From Actinobacteria bacterium 13_2_20CM_68_14 (lineage in GTDB: Bacteria; Actinomycetota; Thermoleophilia; Gaiellales; Gaiellaceae): a stretch of 10,758 nucleotides of DNA. The stretch covers positions 1 to 10,758 of the forward strand of contig MNDB01000033.1 in NCBI GenBank assembly GCA_001914705.1, in the 5' to 3' direction. Under the pieces are notes generated by a model that saw nothing but the letters and a program-made list of their open reading frames with translations, had not been told where the DNA came from and ran no database searches. Position numbers and translations under genes: made by a program. Below are positions 1-6,300 of this stretch, one piece after another. The stretch's first letter is position 1. Every line of letters starts with the position of its first letter.

Positions 1-1
1 T

Positions 2-1279
2 GGGATGCTGATCGCGATCGCGGTCACCTTCGCGCAGAAGTCGGTGGTCAGCTACTGGGAGATCGTCGTCGGTATGGCCGTCGGCGGGAGCTTCGGAGCC
101 GTTGCGGCGCGGCGCGTGAAGATGACGGCAATACCGCAGATGGTGGCGCTGTTCAACGGCGTCGGCGGCGGCGCGGCGGCCTTGATCTCGCTCGGCGAGT
201 TTCACATTCGGGCTCCCGACCCCGGCCGGCTGCACGGCGACATCAGCGTCTCGATCATCCTCTCGGCACTGATCGGTTCGATTTCGTTCGCGGGCTCGAT
301 GGTCGCCTTCGCGAAGCTGCAGGAGCTGATCCAGGGACGGCCGATCGTCTATCCCGGTCAACAGGCCGTCAACGCCTTGCTCCTCGCGGCCATCGTCGCT
401 GCAGGGGTGGGGATCGTTGCCGGCGCGGAGCAGCAGTGGCTGATCGTGGCCGTGATCCTCGGCTCGCTGCTCTTCGGCGTCCTCTTCGTGCTCCCGATCG
501 GGGGCGCCGACATGCCGGTCGTGATCTCGCTGCTGAACGCCTTTACCGGCATCGCCGCAGCCGCGACAGGCTTCGAGCTCGAGAACAACGTGTTGATCGT
601 GAGCGGCATGCTCGTGGGCGCCTCGGGAACGTTGCTGACGATCCTGATGGGCCGGGCGATGAACCGGTCGATTGCGAACGTGCTCTTCGGCGCCTTCGGC
701 CAGGTCAGTCCGAGCGGCGCGGCGTCCGCAGCCGACACAGACGGCGGCGCCGTTCGCTCGGCCACCGCCGACGACGTCGCGGTGATGCTCGCCTACGCGC
801 ACAAGGTCGTCTTCGTTCCCGGTTACGGCATGGCCGTAGCGCAGGCCCAGCACGACGTGCGGCAACTGGCCGATCTGCTCGAGGCGCGCGGGGTCGAGGT
901 CAGCTACGCGATCCACCCGGTGGCAGGGCGGATGCCCGGACATATGAACGTGCTCCTCGCCGAGGCGAACGTGCCCTACCCGCAGTTGAAGGAGATGGAC
1001 GAGGCGAACAGCGAGTTCCCGCGCACAGACGTCGCGCTCGTGATCGGCGCGAACGACGTCACCAATCCAGACGCGCGCTCCAACCAGGGCAGCCCGATCT
1101 ACGGTATGCCGATCCTGAACGTCGATGAGGCGCAGAGCGTCGTCGTCCTCAAGCGCTCGATGAACCCGGGCTTTGCGGGGATCGAGAACCCACTCTTCGT
1201 GAACCCAAAGACGGTGATGCTCTTCGGTGACGCGAAGGACTCGATCGACCAGCTGATCTCCGGCGTCAAGGCCCAGTGA
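2..1279 (+). CDS. pntB: NAD(P) transhydrogenase subunit beta (PntB), 5' end outside window
   Basis: This is the beta subunit of proton-translocating NAD(P)+ transhydrogenase, a membrane protein that couples hydride transfer between NADH and NADP+ to proton movement. The frame is open to the window edge, so the first ATG visible (base 5) is internal. About 424 residues are seen against a usual length near 460, so only the first membrane segment or so is missing. Residues 1-215 (counted from base 5) are a run of hydrophobic helices (domain II). Residues about 255-424 are the NADP(H)-binding domain III, with GYGMAVAQ at 273-280, a GRMPGHMNVLLAEA stretch, GANDVTNPDA at 348-357, KRSMNPGFAG at 383-392 and a final MLFGDAK. 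These are family hallmarks and make the call firm. The stop overlaps the GTG start of the next gene (GTGA), implying translational coupling. The alpha subunit genes are expected upstream, outside the window. Confidence 0.96.
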   Translation, partial: GMLIAIAVTFAQKSVVSYWEIVVGMAVGGSFGAVAARRVKMTAIPQMVALFNGVGGGAAALISLGEFHIRAPDPGRLHGDISVSIILSALIGSISFAGSMVAFAKLQELIQGRPIVYPGQQAVNALLLAAIVAAGVGIVAGAEQQWLIVAVILGSLLFGVLFVLPIGGADMPVVISLLNAFTGIAAAATGFELENNVLIVSGMLVGASGTLLTILMGRAMNRSIANVLFGAFGQVSPSGAASAADTDGGAVRSATADDVAVMLAYAHKVVFVPGYGMAVAQAQHDVRQLADLLEARGVEVSYAIHPVAGRMPGHMNVLLAEANVPYPQLKEMDEANSEFPRTDVALVIGANDVTNPDARSNQGSPIYGMPILNVDEAQSVVVLKRSMNPGFAGIENPLFVNPKTVMLFGDAKDSIDQLISGVKAQ

Positions 1280-2277
1280 TCCCAGTCCTCTCGGCGCGGC
1301 ACGTCGAGGCCGCGGTCTCCCCCGCGCGCGCGGTCGAGGCCGTTCGCGAAGCATTCGTAGCCTACGCACGCGGGGAGTGGTCGATGCCGCCGAAGGTCTA
1401 CGTGCCGGCGTATCCGGCCGGGGACTTCCGGGCGATGCCTGCGCTGGGCGCCGGCCACGCGTTGCTGAAGTGGGTGACGTCCTTTCCGGGCAACCCGGCG
1501 CGCGGCCTGCCGACCGTCACCGGTCTCGTCCTGCTTTCGGACGCCTCCGACGGGTCACTACGCGCGGCGCTCGACGCCGGCGCCGTGACGGCATTGCGGA
1601 CGGGAGCCGCAGCCGTGCTCGCCGCCGAGACGCTCGGCCGCCAAGACGCTGAGACTGCAGCGGTGATCGGCGCGGGCGTCAACGGCAGGGCCGCGGCTAA
1701 GACGTTTCTGGCCCGCGGACGCAGCGTCATGCTTTGGGACGTCGATGAGCAGCGCGCTCGCGCAGTGGCCGACGAGCTCGGCGCCGACTTGGCGGGCTCG
1801 CGCGAGGAGGCGTTCGCCGCCGACCTGCTCGTCACCGTGACGCCTGGACACGAGATCCTGCTCCCGGAAGGCTCGCTGCGGCCGGGACAGCACGTCAGCC
1901 TGATGGGCGCCGACGGCCCGGGTAAGGCCGAGATCGCGGTCGCTGAGTTGGCCCGCACTCGTGTCTTCTGCGACGACCGGGAGCAGTCGAGACCATCCGG
2001 AATACTCAATCCCAAGACCCGCGTCCGGTTGTTCGCCGACGACTGGGATCAAGCCTCGCACAACGGCGACCTCGCGCATGCGGTCGAGGCCGGCGCGATC
2101 ACGCAGGATGACGTGACCCAGCTCGGCGACGTACTCGCGGGGACGGCTCCAGGCCGTCAGCACGACGACGAAATCACGATCTTCGATTCGACCGGACTGG
2201 CAATCCAGGATTTGGCGATCGCGCTCGCAGCAATGGAGAGCGCGGACGAGCTCGACCTCCCCACTCTCGACCTCTAG
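1276..2277 (+). CDS. Ornithine cyclodeaminase / mu-crystallin family dehydrogenase (possibly alanine dehydrogenase-like)
   Basis: This 333-residue protein belongs to the ornithine cyclodeaminase/mu-crystallin family, NAD(P)-dependent enzymes that include ornithine cyclodeaminase, archaeal-type alanine dehydrogenase and ketimine reductases. Visible marks are Lys65 in LLKWVTSFPG, Arg108 in ALRTGAAAV, a Rossmann nucleotide-binding loop GAGVNG at 132-137, the GADGPGK segment at 211-217 with Asp213 where the family has its catalytic aspartate, and DSTGLAIQD at 304-312. Length is normal. The GTG start at 1276 is taken because it gives the GTGA overlap with pntB and the protein begins where the family does. 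Coupling to a transhydrogenase gene suggests a role in NAD(P)H-linked amino-acid or imino-acid metabolism, but the substrate cannot be read from the sequence. Its last 27 codons recur, diverged, at 2937-3020. Confidence 0.9.
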   Translation: MIPVLSARHVEAAVSPARAVEAVREAFVAYARGEWSMPPKVYVPAYPAGDFRAMPALGAGHALLKWVTSFPGNPARGLPTVTGLVLLSDASDGSLRAALDAGAVTALRTGAAAVLAAETLGRQDAETAAVIGAGVNGRAAAKTFLARGRSVMLWDVDEQRARAVADELGADLAGSREEAFAADLLVTVTPGHEILLPEGSLRPGQHVSLMGADGPGKAEIAVAELARTRVFCDDREQSRPSGILNPKTRVRLFADDWDQASHNGDLAHAVEAGAITQDDVTQLGDVLAGTAPGRQHDDEITIFDSTGLAIQDLAIALAAMESADELDLPTLDL

Positions 2278-2280
2278 AGC

Positions 2281-2307
2281 GGGAGCTACCCGGTCGCCTC
2301 AGCTCCC
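2281..2307 (+). terminator. Hairpin just after the dehydrogenase gene, possible terminator
   Basis: A perfect 7-bp inverted repeat (GGGAGCT at 2281-2287, AGCTCCC at 2301-2307, 13-base loop) begins three bases after the stop codon. No T-run follows, so it is not a textbook intrinsic terminator. It may be a Rho-assisted or mRNA 3'-end structure for the pntB-dehydrogenase transcript. Confidence 0.3.
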
Positions 2308-2392
2308 CACACCACGTACTCAGGTGACTGTTGCTGAAAGCAGTCGGCTTCTCGCGGACTGCCGACGGGAAGCTCGCGCGAGGCCGAGCGGC

Positions 2393-2434
2393 AAAAGAGC
2401 AAGGGGCGTCGACCTAGAGGCCGACGCCCCTTGC
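2393..2434 (-). terminator. Intrinsic terminator of the minus-strand gene at 2449-2930
   Basis: A perfect 13-bp stem (GCAAGGGGCGTCG at 2399-2411 pairing with 2422-2434) closes a 10-base loop. Read on the minus strand, the stem lies 14 bases past the stop codon of the 2449 gene and is followed by TCTTTT (2398-2393), the U-tract of a Rho-independent terminator. On the plus strand nothing T-rich follows, so its main direction is minus. It could still slow transcripts arriving from the pntB side. Confidence 0.75.
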
Positions 2435-2448
2435 GGCTCGGAACGCGG

Positions 2449-2930
2449 CTATTGCCGGTCGCCGCGGATCCAGATTACGAAGCGATGGTCGACCAGCAGC
2501 GGGTTGTACGGCCCGCTCGTCGTGCCGGCCACGCCGTTCAAGTCGAGGGTCCGGACTCGGAGCGTGGCGCCGTCCGGACAGCCGGCGAGCCCCTCGCGCG
2601 GGGTCGCGTTGTCGATCGAGATCGAGGCGAGCGTGTCGTTGTTGCCGAACGAGTTGTCACCCGCAACGACCGCGTTGCTCGGCAGGAATGGAAGGTCCGT
2701 GAAGCAGTACACACCGGAGTTGGCGGTGTGCGAGATGTTCGAGTCCGCGACCTGGTCGCTCGAGGCACCCACGTTGAGGGTGCCGTCGGCGAGCACGTTG
2801 GCGAACGCCACGGCCTCCTGCGGCCCCGCCTTGTGGCCGCCCGTCGCGGCGAAGGCGGCACCTCCGAGGCCTAGCGAGCCTTTGAGTCCGCGGCGCGAGC
2901 AACGGCAGCGCGCGGCAAGCGCCCCTTGAG
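2449..2930 (-). pseudogene. 5'-truncated secreted-type protein of unknown function
   Basis: I do not assign a function. The minus-strand frame codes for about 120-155 residues ending RGDRQ. From about 2865 it reads GLGGAAFAATGG, which resembles the end of the hydrophobic N-terminal segment of short exported proteins common in Thermoleophilia-type actinobacteria. Then come AFANVLADGTLNV, SGVYCF and GCPDGATLRVRTLD, with two cysteines that might pair outside the cell. The ending FVIWIRGDRQ and the terminator 14 bases past the stop support a once-real gene. No good start exists: the first usable codon, GTG at 2811, sits inside the conserved-looking AVAFANV strand, and upstream the frame runs open to a stop near 2961 through sequence with no signal peptide. 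Near 2879-2927 another minus frame gives a basic KGRLPRAAVARAA stretch that might be the old N-terminus, hinting at a frameshift as well. A start at 2811 (363 bases) remains possible, with no export signal. Confidence 0.6.
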
Positions 2931-3020
2931 GCAGCCGGGCTCGCGATCCAGGACCTGGCTATCGCGCTCGCGGCGATGAAACGGGCCGACGAGCTGGGGC
3001 TGCCGACGATCGACGTTTAG
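2931..3020 (+). pseudogene. 3'-terminal remnant of a second ornithine cyclodeaminase-family gene
   Basis: Read in frame to the TAG at 3018-3020, this stretch gives GLAIQDLAIALAAM followed by RADELGLPTIDV. Aligned without gaps to the end of the gene at 1276-2277, it matches at 22 of 27 residues from the Gly of DSTG onward, and at 62 of 84 bases (about 74%, by hand count including the stop). Most base differences are at third positions, so both copies were under selection for some time after they diverged. It is an old paralogue, not a fresh tandem copy. Upstream of 2931 the similarity stops abruptly: the residues before it do not resemble the family. The remaining 900 or so bases of the gene are absent. 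It cannot encode a working enzyme. Confidence 0.8.
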
Positions 3021-3112
3021 GCCCGACGACCTCCTCGGAGATCAAGACAATCCACCTTTCGGTTGTGGGATAACTCCCGGCAGGGCGAAACACCCAGCGG
3101 GTCAATCGAATC

Positions 3113-3120
3113 GAGGGAGG
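3113..3120 (+). promoter_or_regulatory. Ribosome binding site that fixes the hydrolase start
   Basis: GAGGGAGG lies five bases before the ATG at 3126. The longer in-frame reading from TTG at 3063 has no such site and would add 21 residues without hydrolase character, so 3126 is chosen. Confidence 0.75.
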
Positions 3121-3125
3121 CCTTC

Positions 3126-3956
3126 ATGAATTCGACTGGTTCAGATCCGGCCAGCCCCCAAACGGTCGTGCTGATCCACGGAATGTGGATGACGCCGCTG
3201 AGCTGGGAACACTGGTTGAACCGCTACAACGTGCGCGGGCATCGCGTGCTTGCGCCTGCGTGGCCTGGACTCGAGGCCGAGCCCGAAGAGCTACGCCGTG
3301 ATCCGGCACCGCTCCGAAACCTCAGCATCACCGACGTCGTCGACCACTACGACAAGATCATTCGCGCACTCGACCGGCCGCCGATCATCATCGGCCATTC
3401 CTTCGGCGGCTTGTACACGCAGCTTCTGCTCGATCGCGGCCTCGGCGCCGCGGGCGTCGTAATGGGGACGGGCGCACCGAAAGGCGTCCTGAGGCTGCCG
3501 TTCTCCACGCTCCGGGCCGCGTGGCCCGCCTTGGGCAACCCCGCGAATCTGAAAAAGGAAGCCCCTCTGACGCCAAAGCAATTCCACTGGTGCTTCACAA
3601 ACGCGCTCAGTCGAGAAGAGTCGGACGCCGTCTACCAGCGCTACTACATCCCGGGCTCGTCGCGTCCGTTCTTCCAGGCGGGTTTCGCGAACTTCAACCC
3701 GCGGGCGGTGACCAAGGTCGACTACCGGAACCCCAGGCGGCCGCCGCTCCTACTTGTGACCGGTACTGAAGACCGCATCTGTCCTCCGTCAGTGAACCGG
3801 GCCAACTTCAAGAAGCAGCGCCAGGCCGCATCTGCCACCGACTCCCGAGAGTACCCGGGCCGCTGCCACTTCCCGGGGCAGGACGGCTGGGAGGAGGTCG
3901 CGGACTTCGTGCTCTCGTGGGCCAGCGAGCACTCGAGCGTGCCGAATCCTGTGTGA
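3126..3956 (+). CDS. Alpha/beta-fold hydrolase
   Basis: A soluble serine hydrolase of the alpha/beta-hydrolase superfamily, 276 residues, no signal peptide. The oxyanion-hole strand VVLIHGMW has its HG at 18-19. The nucleophile elbow is GHSFGG at 90-95 (Ser92), the acid is Asp216 in GTEDRICPPS, and the base is His248 in RCHFPGQDGW. The triad is therefore complete in the usual order. A cap region rich in aromatic and basic residues lies between about 115 and 190 and would set the substrate, which I cannot name; esterase or lipase-like activity on a small ester is likely. The start is set by the strong ribosome binding site at 3113-3120. Its stop overlaps the GTG of the next gene (GTGA, 3953-3956), so the two are probably translated together. 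Confidence 0.9.
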   Translation: MNSTGSDPASPQTVVLIHGMWMTPLSWEHWLNRYNVRGHRVLAPAWPGLEAEPEELRRDPAPLRNLSITDVVDHYDKIIRALDRPPIIIGHSFGGLYTQLLLDRGLGAAGVVMGTGAPKGVLRLPFSTLRAAWPALGNPANLKKEAPLTPKQFHWCFTNALSREESDAVYQRYYIPGSSRPFFQAGFANFNPRAVTKVDYRNPRRPPLLLVTGTEDRICPPSVNRANFKKQRQAASATDSREYPGRCHFPGQDGWEEVADFVLSWASEHSSVPNPV

Positions 3957-4744
3957 GCGACCTCCGGCTCACCCACATCGGCGGCCCAACGGTTCTGATC
4001 GAGGTGGGCGGCTGGCGGCTTCTGACGGATCCGACATTCGACTCGCCGGGCCGGAAGTACAACTTCGGCTGGGGTACAGGGTCCGTAAAGCTGACCGGTC
4101 CGGCCATCGCCGCTTCCGAACTCGGCCGGATCGACGCTGTTCTCCTCACGCACGATCACCACGACGACAACCTCGACCCCGCCGGACGCGCATTGCTCTC
4201 ACAAGTAGGCACCGTCGTGACGACAGTCTCCGGCTCGGATCGACTCGGCGGTCAGACGCGCGGGCTCGAGCCCTGGGCCACGACCGTGCTCGAAGCGCGG
4301 GGGCGGGCGCCGATCGAGATCACCGCGACGCCTTGCCGCCACGGCCCGCCGCTAAGCCGACCGCTCGTGGGCGACGTGGTCGGCTTCGCCCTCAGCTGGA
4401 CCGGCCAGGAGCACGGCATGGTTTGGATCTCCGGGGACACCGTGCTTTACGACGGCGTGCGGCAAGTCGCGAACCGCCTGCAGGTCGAAGTGGCACTCCT
4501 CCACCTTGGAGGCGTGCAGTTCCCGGTGACTGGGCCCGTGCGCTACACGTTGACGGCGAAGGATGCGGTCGAGCTGTGTCGCCTCATCAGACCGCGCATT
4601 GCCATCCCCATCCACTACGAGGGCTGGAAGCACTTCAAGCAGGGACGAGAAGCGATCGAGCGTGAGTTCGCGCGGGCGCCGGAAGACATACGCAGGCAGA
4701 TCCGATGGCTGCCCCTCGGTGTTGAGACAGAGATCGCCGGGTGA
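3953..4744 (+). CDS. Metallo-beta-lactamase-fold metal-dependent hydrolase (UlaG-like)
   Basis: A 263-residue MBL-fold protein of the UlaG-like type. It opens with LRLTHIGGPTVLIEVGG and LLTDPTF, as these proteins do. Candidate metal ligands are His67, His69 and Asp71 in THDHHDDNLD, His130 in CRHGPPLSR, Asp162 in SGDTVLYDG and His221 in IPIHYEGW. The usual HxHxDH motif ends in Asp72 here instead of His, with His70 between, so the second metal site is altered. I recall actinobacterial relatives with the same change, so it is probably a subfamily trait rather than damage. The start is GTG 3953, which gives a GTGA overlap with the upstream hydrolase and begins exactly at the conserved N-terminal strand. 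An earlier in-frame start near 3917 would only add residues coded inside the neighbour. Substrate unknown; hydrolysis of a lactone or phosphoester is possible. Confidence 0.88.
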   Translation: MSDLRLTHIGGPTVLIEVGGWRLLTDPTFDSPGRKYNFGWGTGSVKLTGPAIAASELGRIDAVLLTHDHHDDNLDPAGRALLSQVGTVVTTVSGSDRLGGQTRGLEPWATTVLEARGRAPIEITATPCRHGPPLSRPLVGDVVGFALSWTGQEHGMVWISGDTVLYDGVRQVANRLQVEVALLHLGGVQFPVTGPVRYTLTAKDAVELCRLIRPRIAIPIHYEGWKHFKQGREAIEREFARAPEDIRRQIRWLPLGVETEIAG

Positions 4745-4824
4745 GTTCCGTTGCTGCCGCCTTTCGAGCACGGCCGATCTCCGCGCCCGGTGGTAATCAA
4801 CGCGCCAGGGGCGTAGGCTCGCTC

Positions 4825-4904
4825 GGCTGCCTGCGGAATCCTCGCAGCCAGTCGGCGCACGCGCCGATGCGTCGAAACGCCGCCCCGGGTCGATTTAGTC
4901 GACC
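4825..4904 (+). other. Cluster of small inverted repeats in the leader of the haloperoxidase-like gene
   Basis: The 187-base gap 4745-4931 has no gene I believe. It holds three short inverted repeats: GGCTGC/GCAGCC (4825-4830, 4844-4849), CGGCGC/GCGCCG (4853-4858, 4861-4866) and GGTCGA/TCGACC (4888-4893, 4899-4904, loop TTTAG). They could be the end of the upstream transcript, an operator, or a structured leader. None has a T-run. In DNA this GC-rich some such repeats arise by chance. Confidence 0.25.
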
Positions 4905-4920
4905 GGACCAGCTGGAAAGA

Positions 4921-4926
4921 AAGGAG
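4921..4926 (+). promoter_or_regulatory. Ribosome binding site of the haloperoxidase-like gene
   Basis: AAGGAG lies five bases before the ATG at 4932. It confirms that start and shows the gene is translated independently of the MBL gene. Confidence 0.75.
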
Positions 4927-4931
4927 CACAG

Positions 4932-5825
4932 ATGCCGCACGTCAAAGTCGGTACAGAGAACGACAACGACATCAAGATCTACTACGAGGACCACGGCAAC
5001 GGGCAGCCTGTCGTTCTGATCCACGGGTACCCCCTGAACTCGGACTCATGGGAGCGCCAGGAGCCGGAGTTGCTCTCTGCCGGTTACCGCGTCATCCGCT
5101 ACGACCGACGCGGCTTCGGTAACTCGAGCCGGCCGACGACAGGCTTCGACTACGACACCTTCGCCGCCGACCTGAACGCGCTGCTCGAGCACCTCGAGCT
5201 CGAGGACGTCGTGCTCGTCGGCTTTTCGATGGGCACCGGGGAGGTCACCCGTTACCTCGGCAAGTACGGCTCCGCGCGCGTGCGCAAGGCCGTGCTGTTC
5301 GGCGCGATTCCGCCGTTCTTGCTCAAGACCGACGACAATCCCGAGGGCGTCGACGGTCAGGTATTCGAGGGCATCAAGGCCGCGATCGTCAAGGACCGCT
5401 ACGCCTACTTCAAGGACTTCCTCGACAATTTCTACAACGTCGACAAGCTCGCACCGGACAGGATCAGCAAGCAGGCGTGGCGGGCCAGCTTCAACGTCGC
5501 CGCCGGAGCCTCGCCGCACGCCAGCTATGCCTGCGTTGATACCTGGCTGACCGACTTCCGGGCCGACCTGCCGAAGATCGACGTGCCGGTGCTCGTCGTG
5601 CACGGCACCGAGGACCGGATTCTGCCGTTTGAGTCGACGGCGAAGCGGCTCCCCGACCTCGTCGCGAACCTGAAGCTGATCCCTGTCGAGGGCGGCCCCC
5701 ACAACATCGGGTGGACGCACCCCGAGGAGTCCAACAAGGCTCTGCTCGGGTTCCTCGCCGAAGACAGCGGCAGATCCGCCGGGCTCGACCGCGATCTGAC
5801 CGCCGCGGCTAGGAACAAGAGCTAG
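4932..5825 (+). CDS. Alpha/beta hydrolase, cofactor-free haloperoxidase (chloroperoxidase)-like
   Basis: A 297-residue cytoplasmic alpha/beta hydrolase most like the non-heme, metal-free bromo-/chloroperoxidases (perhydrolases). Marks: VVLIHGYPL with HGYP at 31-34, RVIRYDRRGFGNSSRP, the nucleophile elbow GFSMGT with Ser99, the acid Asp228 in HGTEDRILP, and the base His257 in GGPHNIGWTHPEE. The RYDRRGFG and GFSMGT motifs are typical of this subgroup, whose halogenation in vitro proceeds through a peracid; the natural substrates are mostly unknown and may be esters or lactones. The last 20 or so residues are polar and variable. It has its own ribosome binding site and is followed by a strong hairpin at 5851-5885, so it may be its own transcript. 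It is not a close copy of the hydrolase at 3126-3956: the two share only fold motifs. Confidence 0.9.
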   Translation: MPHVKVGTENDNDIKIYYEDHGNGQPVVLIHGYPLNSDSWERQEPELLSAGYRVIRYDRRGFGNSSRPTTGFDYDTFAADLNALLEHLELEDVVLVGFSMGTGEVTRYLGKYGSARVRKAVLFGAIPPFLLKTDDNPEGVDGQVFEGIKAAIVKDRYAYFKDFLDNFYNVDKLAPDRISKQAWRASFNVAAGASPHASYACVDTWLTDFRADLPKIDVPVLVVHGTEDRILPFESTAKRLPDLVANLKLIPVEGGPHNIGWTHPEESNKALLGFLAEDSGRSAGLDRDLTAAARNKS

Positions 5826-5850
5826 CGGAACCTGCCTCCGAGCTCGACTA

Positions 5851-5885
5851 CCGAGGGTCCGCGGGCAAGTCCCCCGGACCCTCGG
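5851..5885 (+). terminator. Strong hairpin after the haloperoxidase-like gene
   Basis: CCGAGGGTCCG (5851-5861) pairs perfectly with 5875-5885. Inside, after one C:C mismatch, GGG and CCC add three more pairs around a CAAGT loop. It starts 25 bases past the stop at 5825. No T-run follows (CTTGCCTG), so it is terminator-like but may be Rho-assisted, attenuating, or a 3'-end stabiliser. It ends 31 bases before the ATG of the next gene. Confidence 0.55.
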
Positions 5886-5905
5886 CTTGCCTGTCCGACC
5901 GACTG

Positions 5906-5911
5906 AAGGAG
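5906..5911 (+). promoter_or_regulatory. Ribosome binding site that fixes the ABM-like start
   Basis: AAGGAG lies five bases before ATG 5917. The longer reading from TTG at 5887 lies right behind the hairpin and has no such site. Confidence 0.75.
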
Positions 5912-5916
5912 ACTCC

Positions 5917-6300
5917 ATGTCGGGACCGTTCATCTTCATCGCCACCAACCGACTCAAGCCAGGAAAGCTCGCTGAGGAGAAGGCGAGAGTCCCGGGCCTC
6001 GTCGATTTCATCGAGACGAACGAGCCAAGGCTGCTCGCGTTCAACGAGTTCGCCAACGAGGAAGGAACGGAGGTCGCGGTGGTCCAGGTCCATCCGGACG
6101 CCGACTCGATGGCTTCTCACATGGAGGTCGTTGCCGAGCGCGCCGCGGCGGCGTACGCGGAGACCGTCGACGCAACAACGGGCATCCAGGTGTTCGGTGC
6201 GCCCAGCAACGCCGTCGTCGAGATGTTGCGCCGCCAGGCCGGAGCAGGCGTTCCCCTGAGCATCAAGCCCATCCACGTGGGCGGATTCGTGCGGCGCTAG
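5917..6300 (+). CDS. Small dimeric alpha/beta-barrel (ABM-like) protein
   Basis: A 127-residue cytoplasmic protein. The reading FIFIATNRLKPGKLAEEKAR, then a helix, then LLAFNEFANEEGTEVAVVQVHPDADSMASHM fits the ferredoxin-like dimeric alpha/beta-barrel fold used by antibiotic-biosynthesis-monooxygenase (ABM) and related small proteins: a strand, a K-x-G-K helix, a strand, and a second half ending in a helix of alanines and glutamates. Length suits one domain plus a short tail. Members are cofactor-free oxygenases or isomerases, or have no known activity; no catalytic residue can be assigned. It follows a haloperoxidase-like gene, which may hint at shared oxidative chemistry, but a hairpin lies between. 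The gene ends tail to tail with the oxidoreductase on the other strand, the two stop codons sharing CTAG at 6297-6300. Confidence 0.7.
   Translation: MSGPFIFIATNRLKPGKLAEEKARVPGLVDFIETNEPRLLAFNEFANEEGTEVAVVQVHPDADSMASHMEVVAERAAAAYAETVDATTGIQVFGAPSNAVVEMLRRQAGAGVPLSIKPIHVGGFVRR

Noticed and set aside
436..1128. Arginine-rich plus-strand frame of 230 codons inside pntB
   Set aside because: It overlaps a certain gene on the same strand in another frame; the composition is that of a shifted GC-rich frame.
2341..2366. Inverted repeat GTCGGC/GCCGAC before the terminator
   Set aside because: The arms are only six bases with a 12-base loop and no T-run, which is easily chance in GC-rich DNA.
2324..2929. 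Plus-strand frame of 201 codons across the scar region
   Set aside because: It reads through the terminator hairpin and is antisense to the secreted-type frame, which has recognisable motifs. The product has no recognisable features.
3044..3074. Promoter-like pair AAGACA and GATAAC upstream of the alpha/beta hydrolase
   Set aside because: Each box matches only 4 of 6 consensus bases and the spacing is 19. A promoter is expected here, but this match is too weak to call.
4741..5019. GTG-started frame overlapping the MBL stop by GTGA
   Set aside because: The overlap looks like the real ones, but the 92-residue product is low-complexity, runs 88 bases into the haloperoxidase-like gene and has no motif.
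5046..6056. Minus-strand open frame of 336 codons across the haloperoxidase-like and ABM-like genes
   Set aside because: It is opposite two genes with clear motifs and ribosome binding sites, and it crosses the terminator-like hairpin. Long antisense frames are common in GC-rich DNA, and its product shows no family motif.
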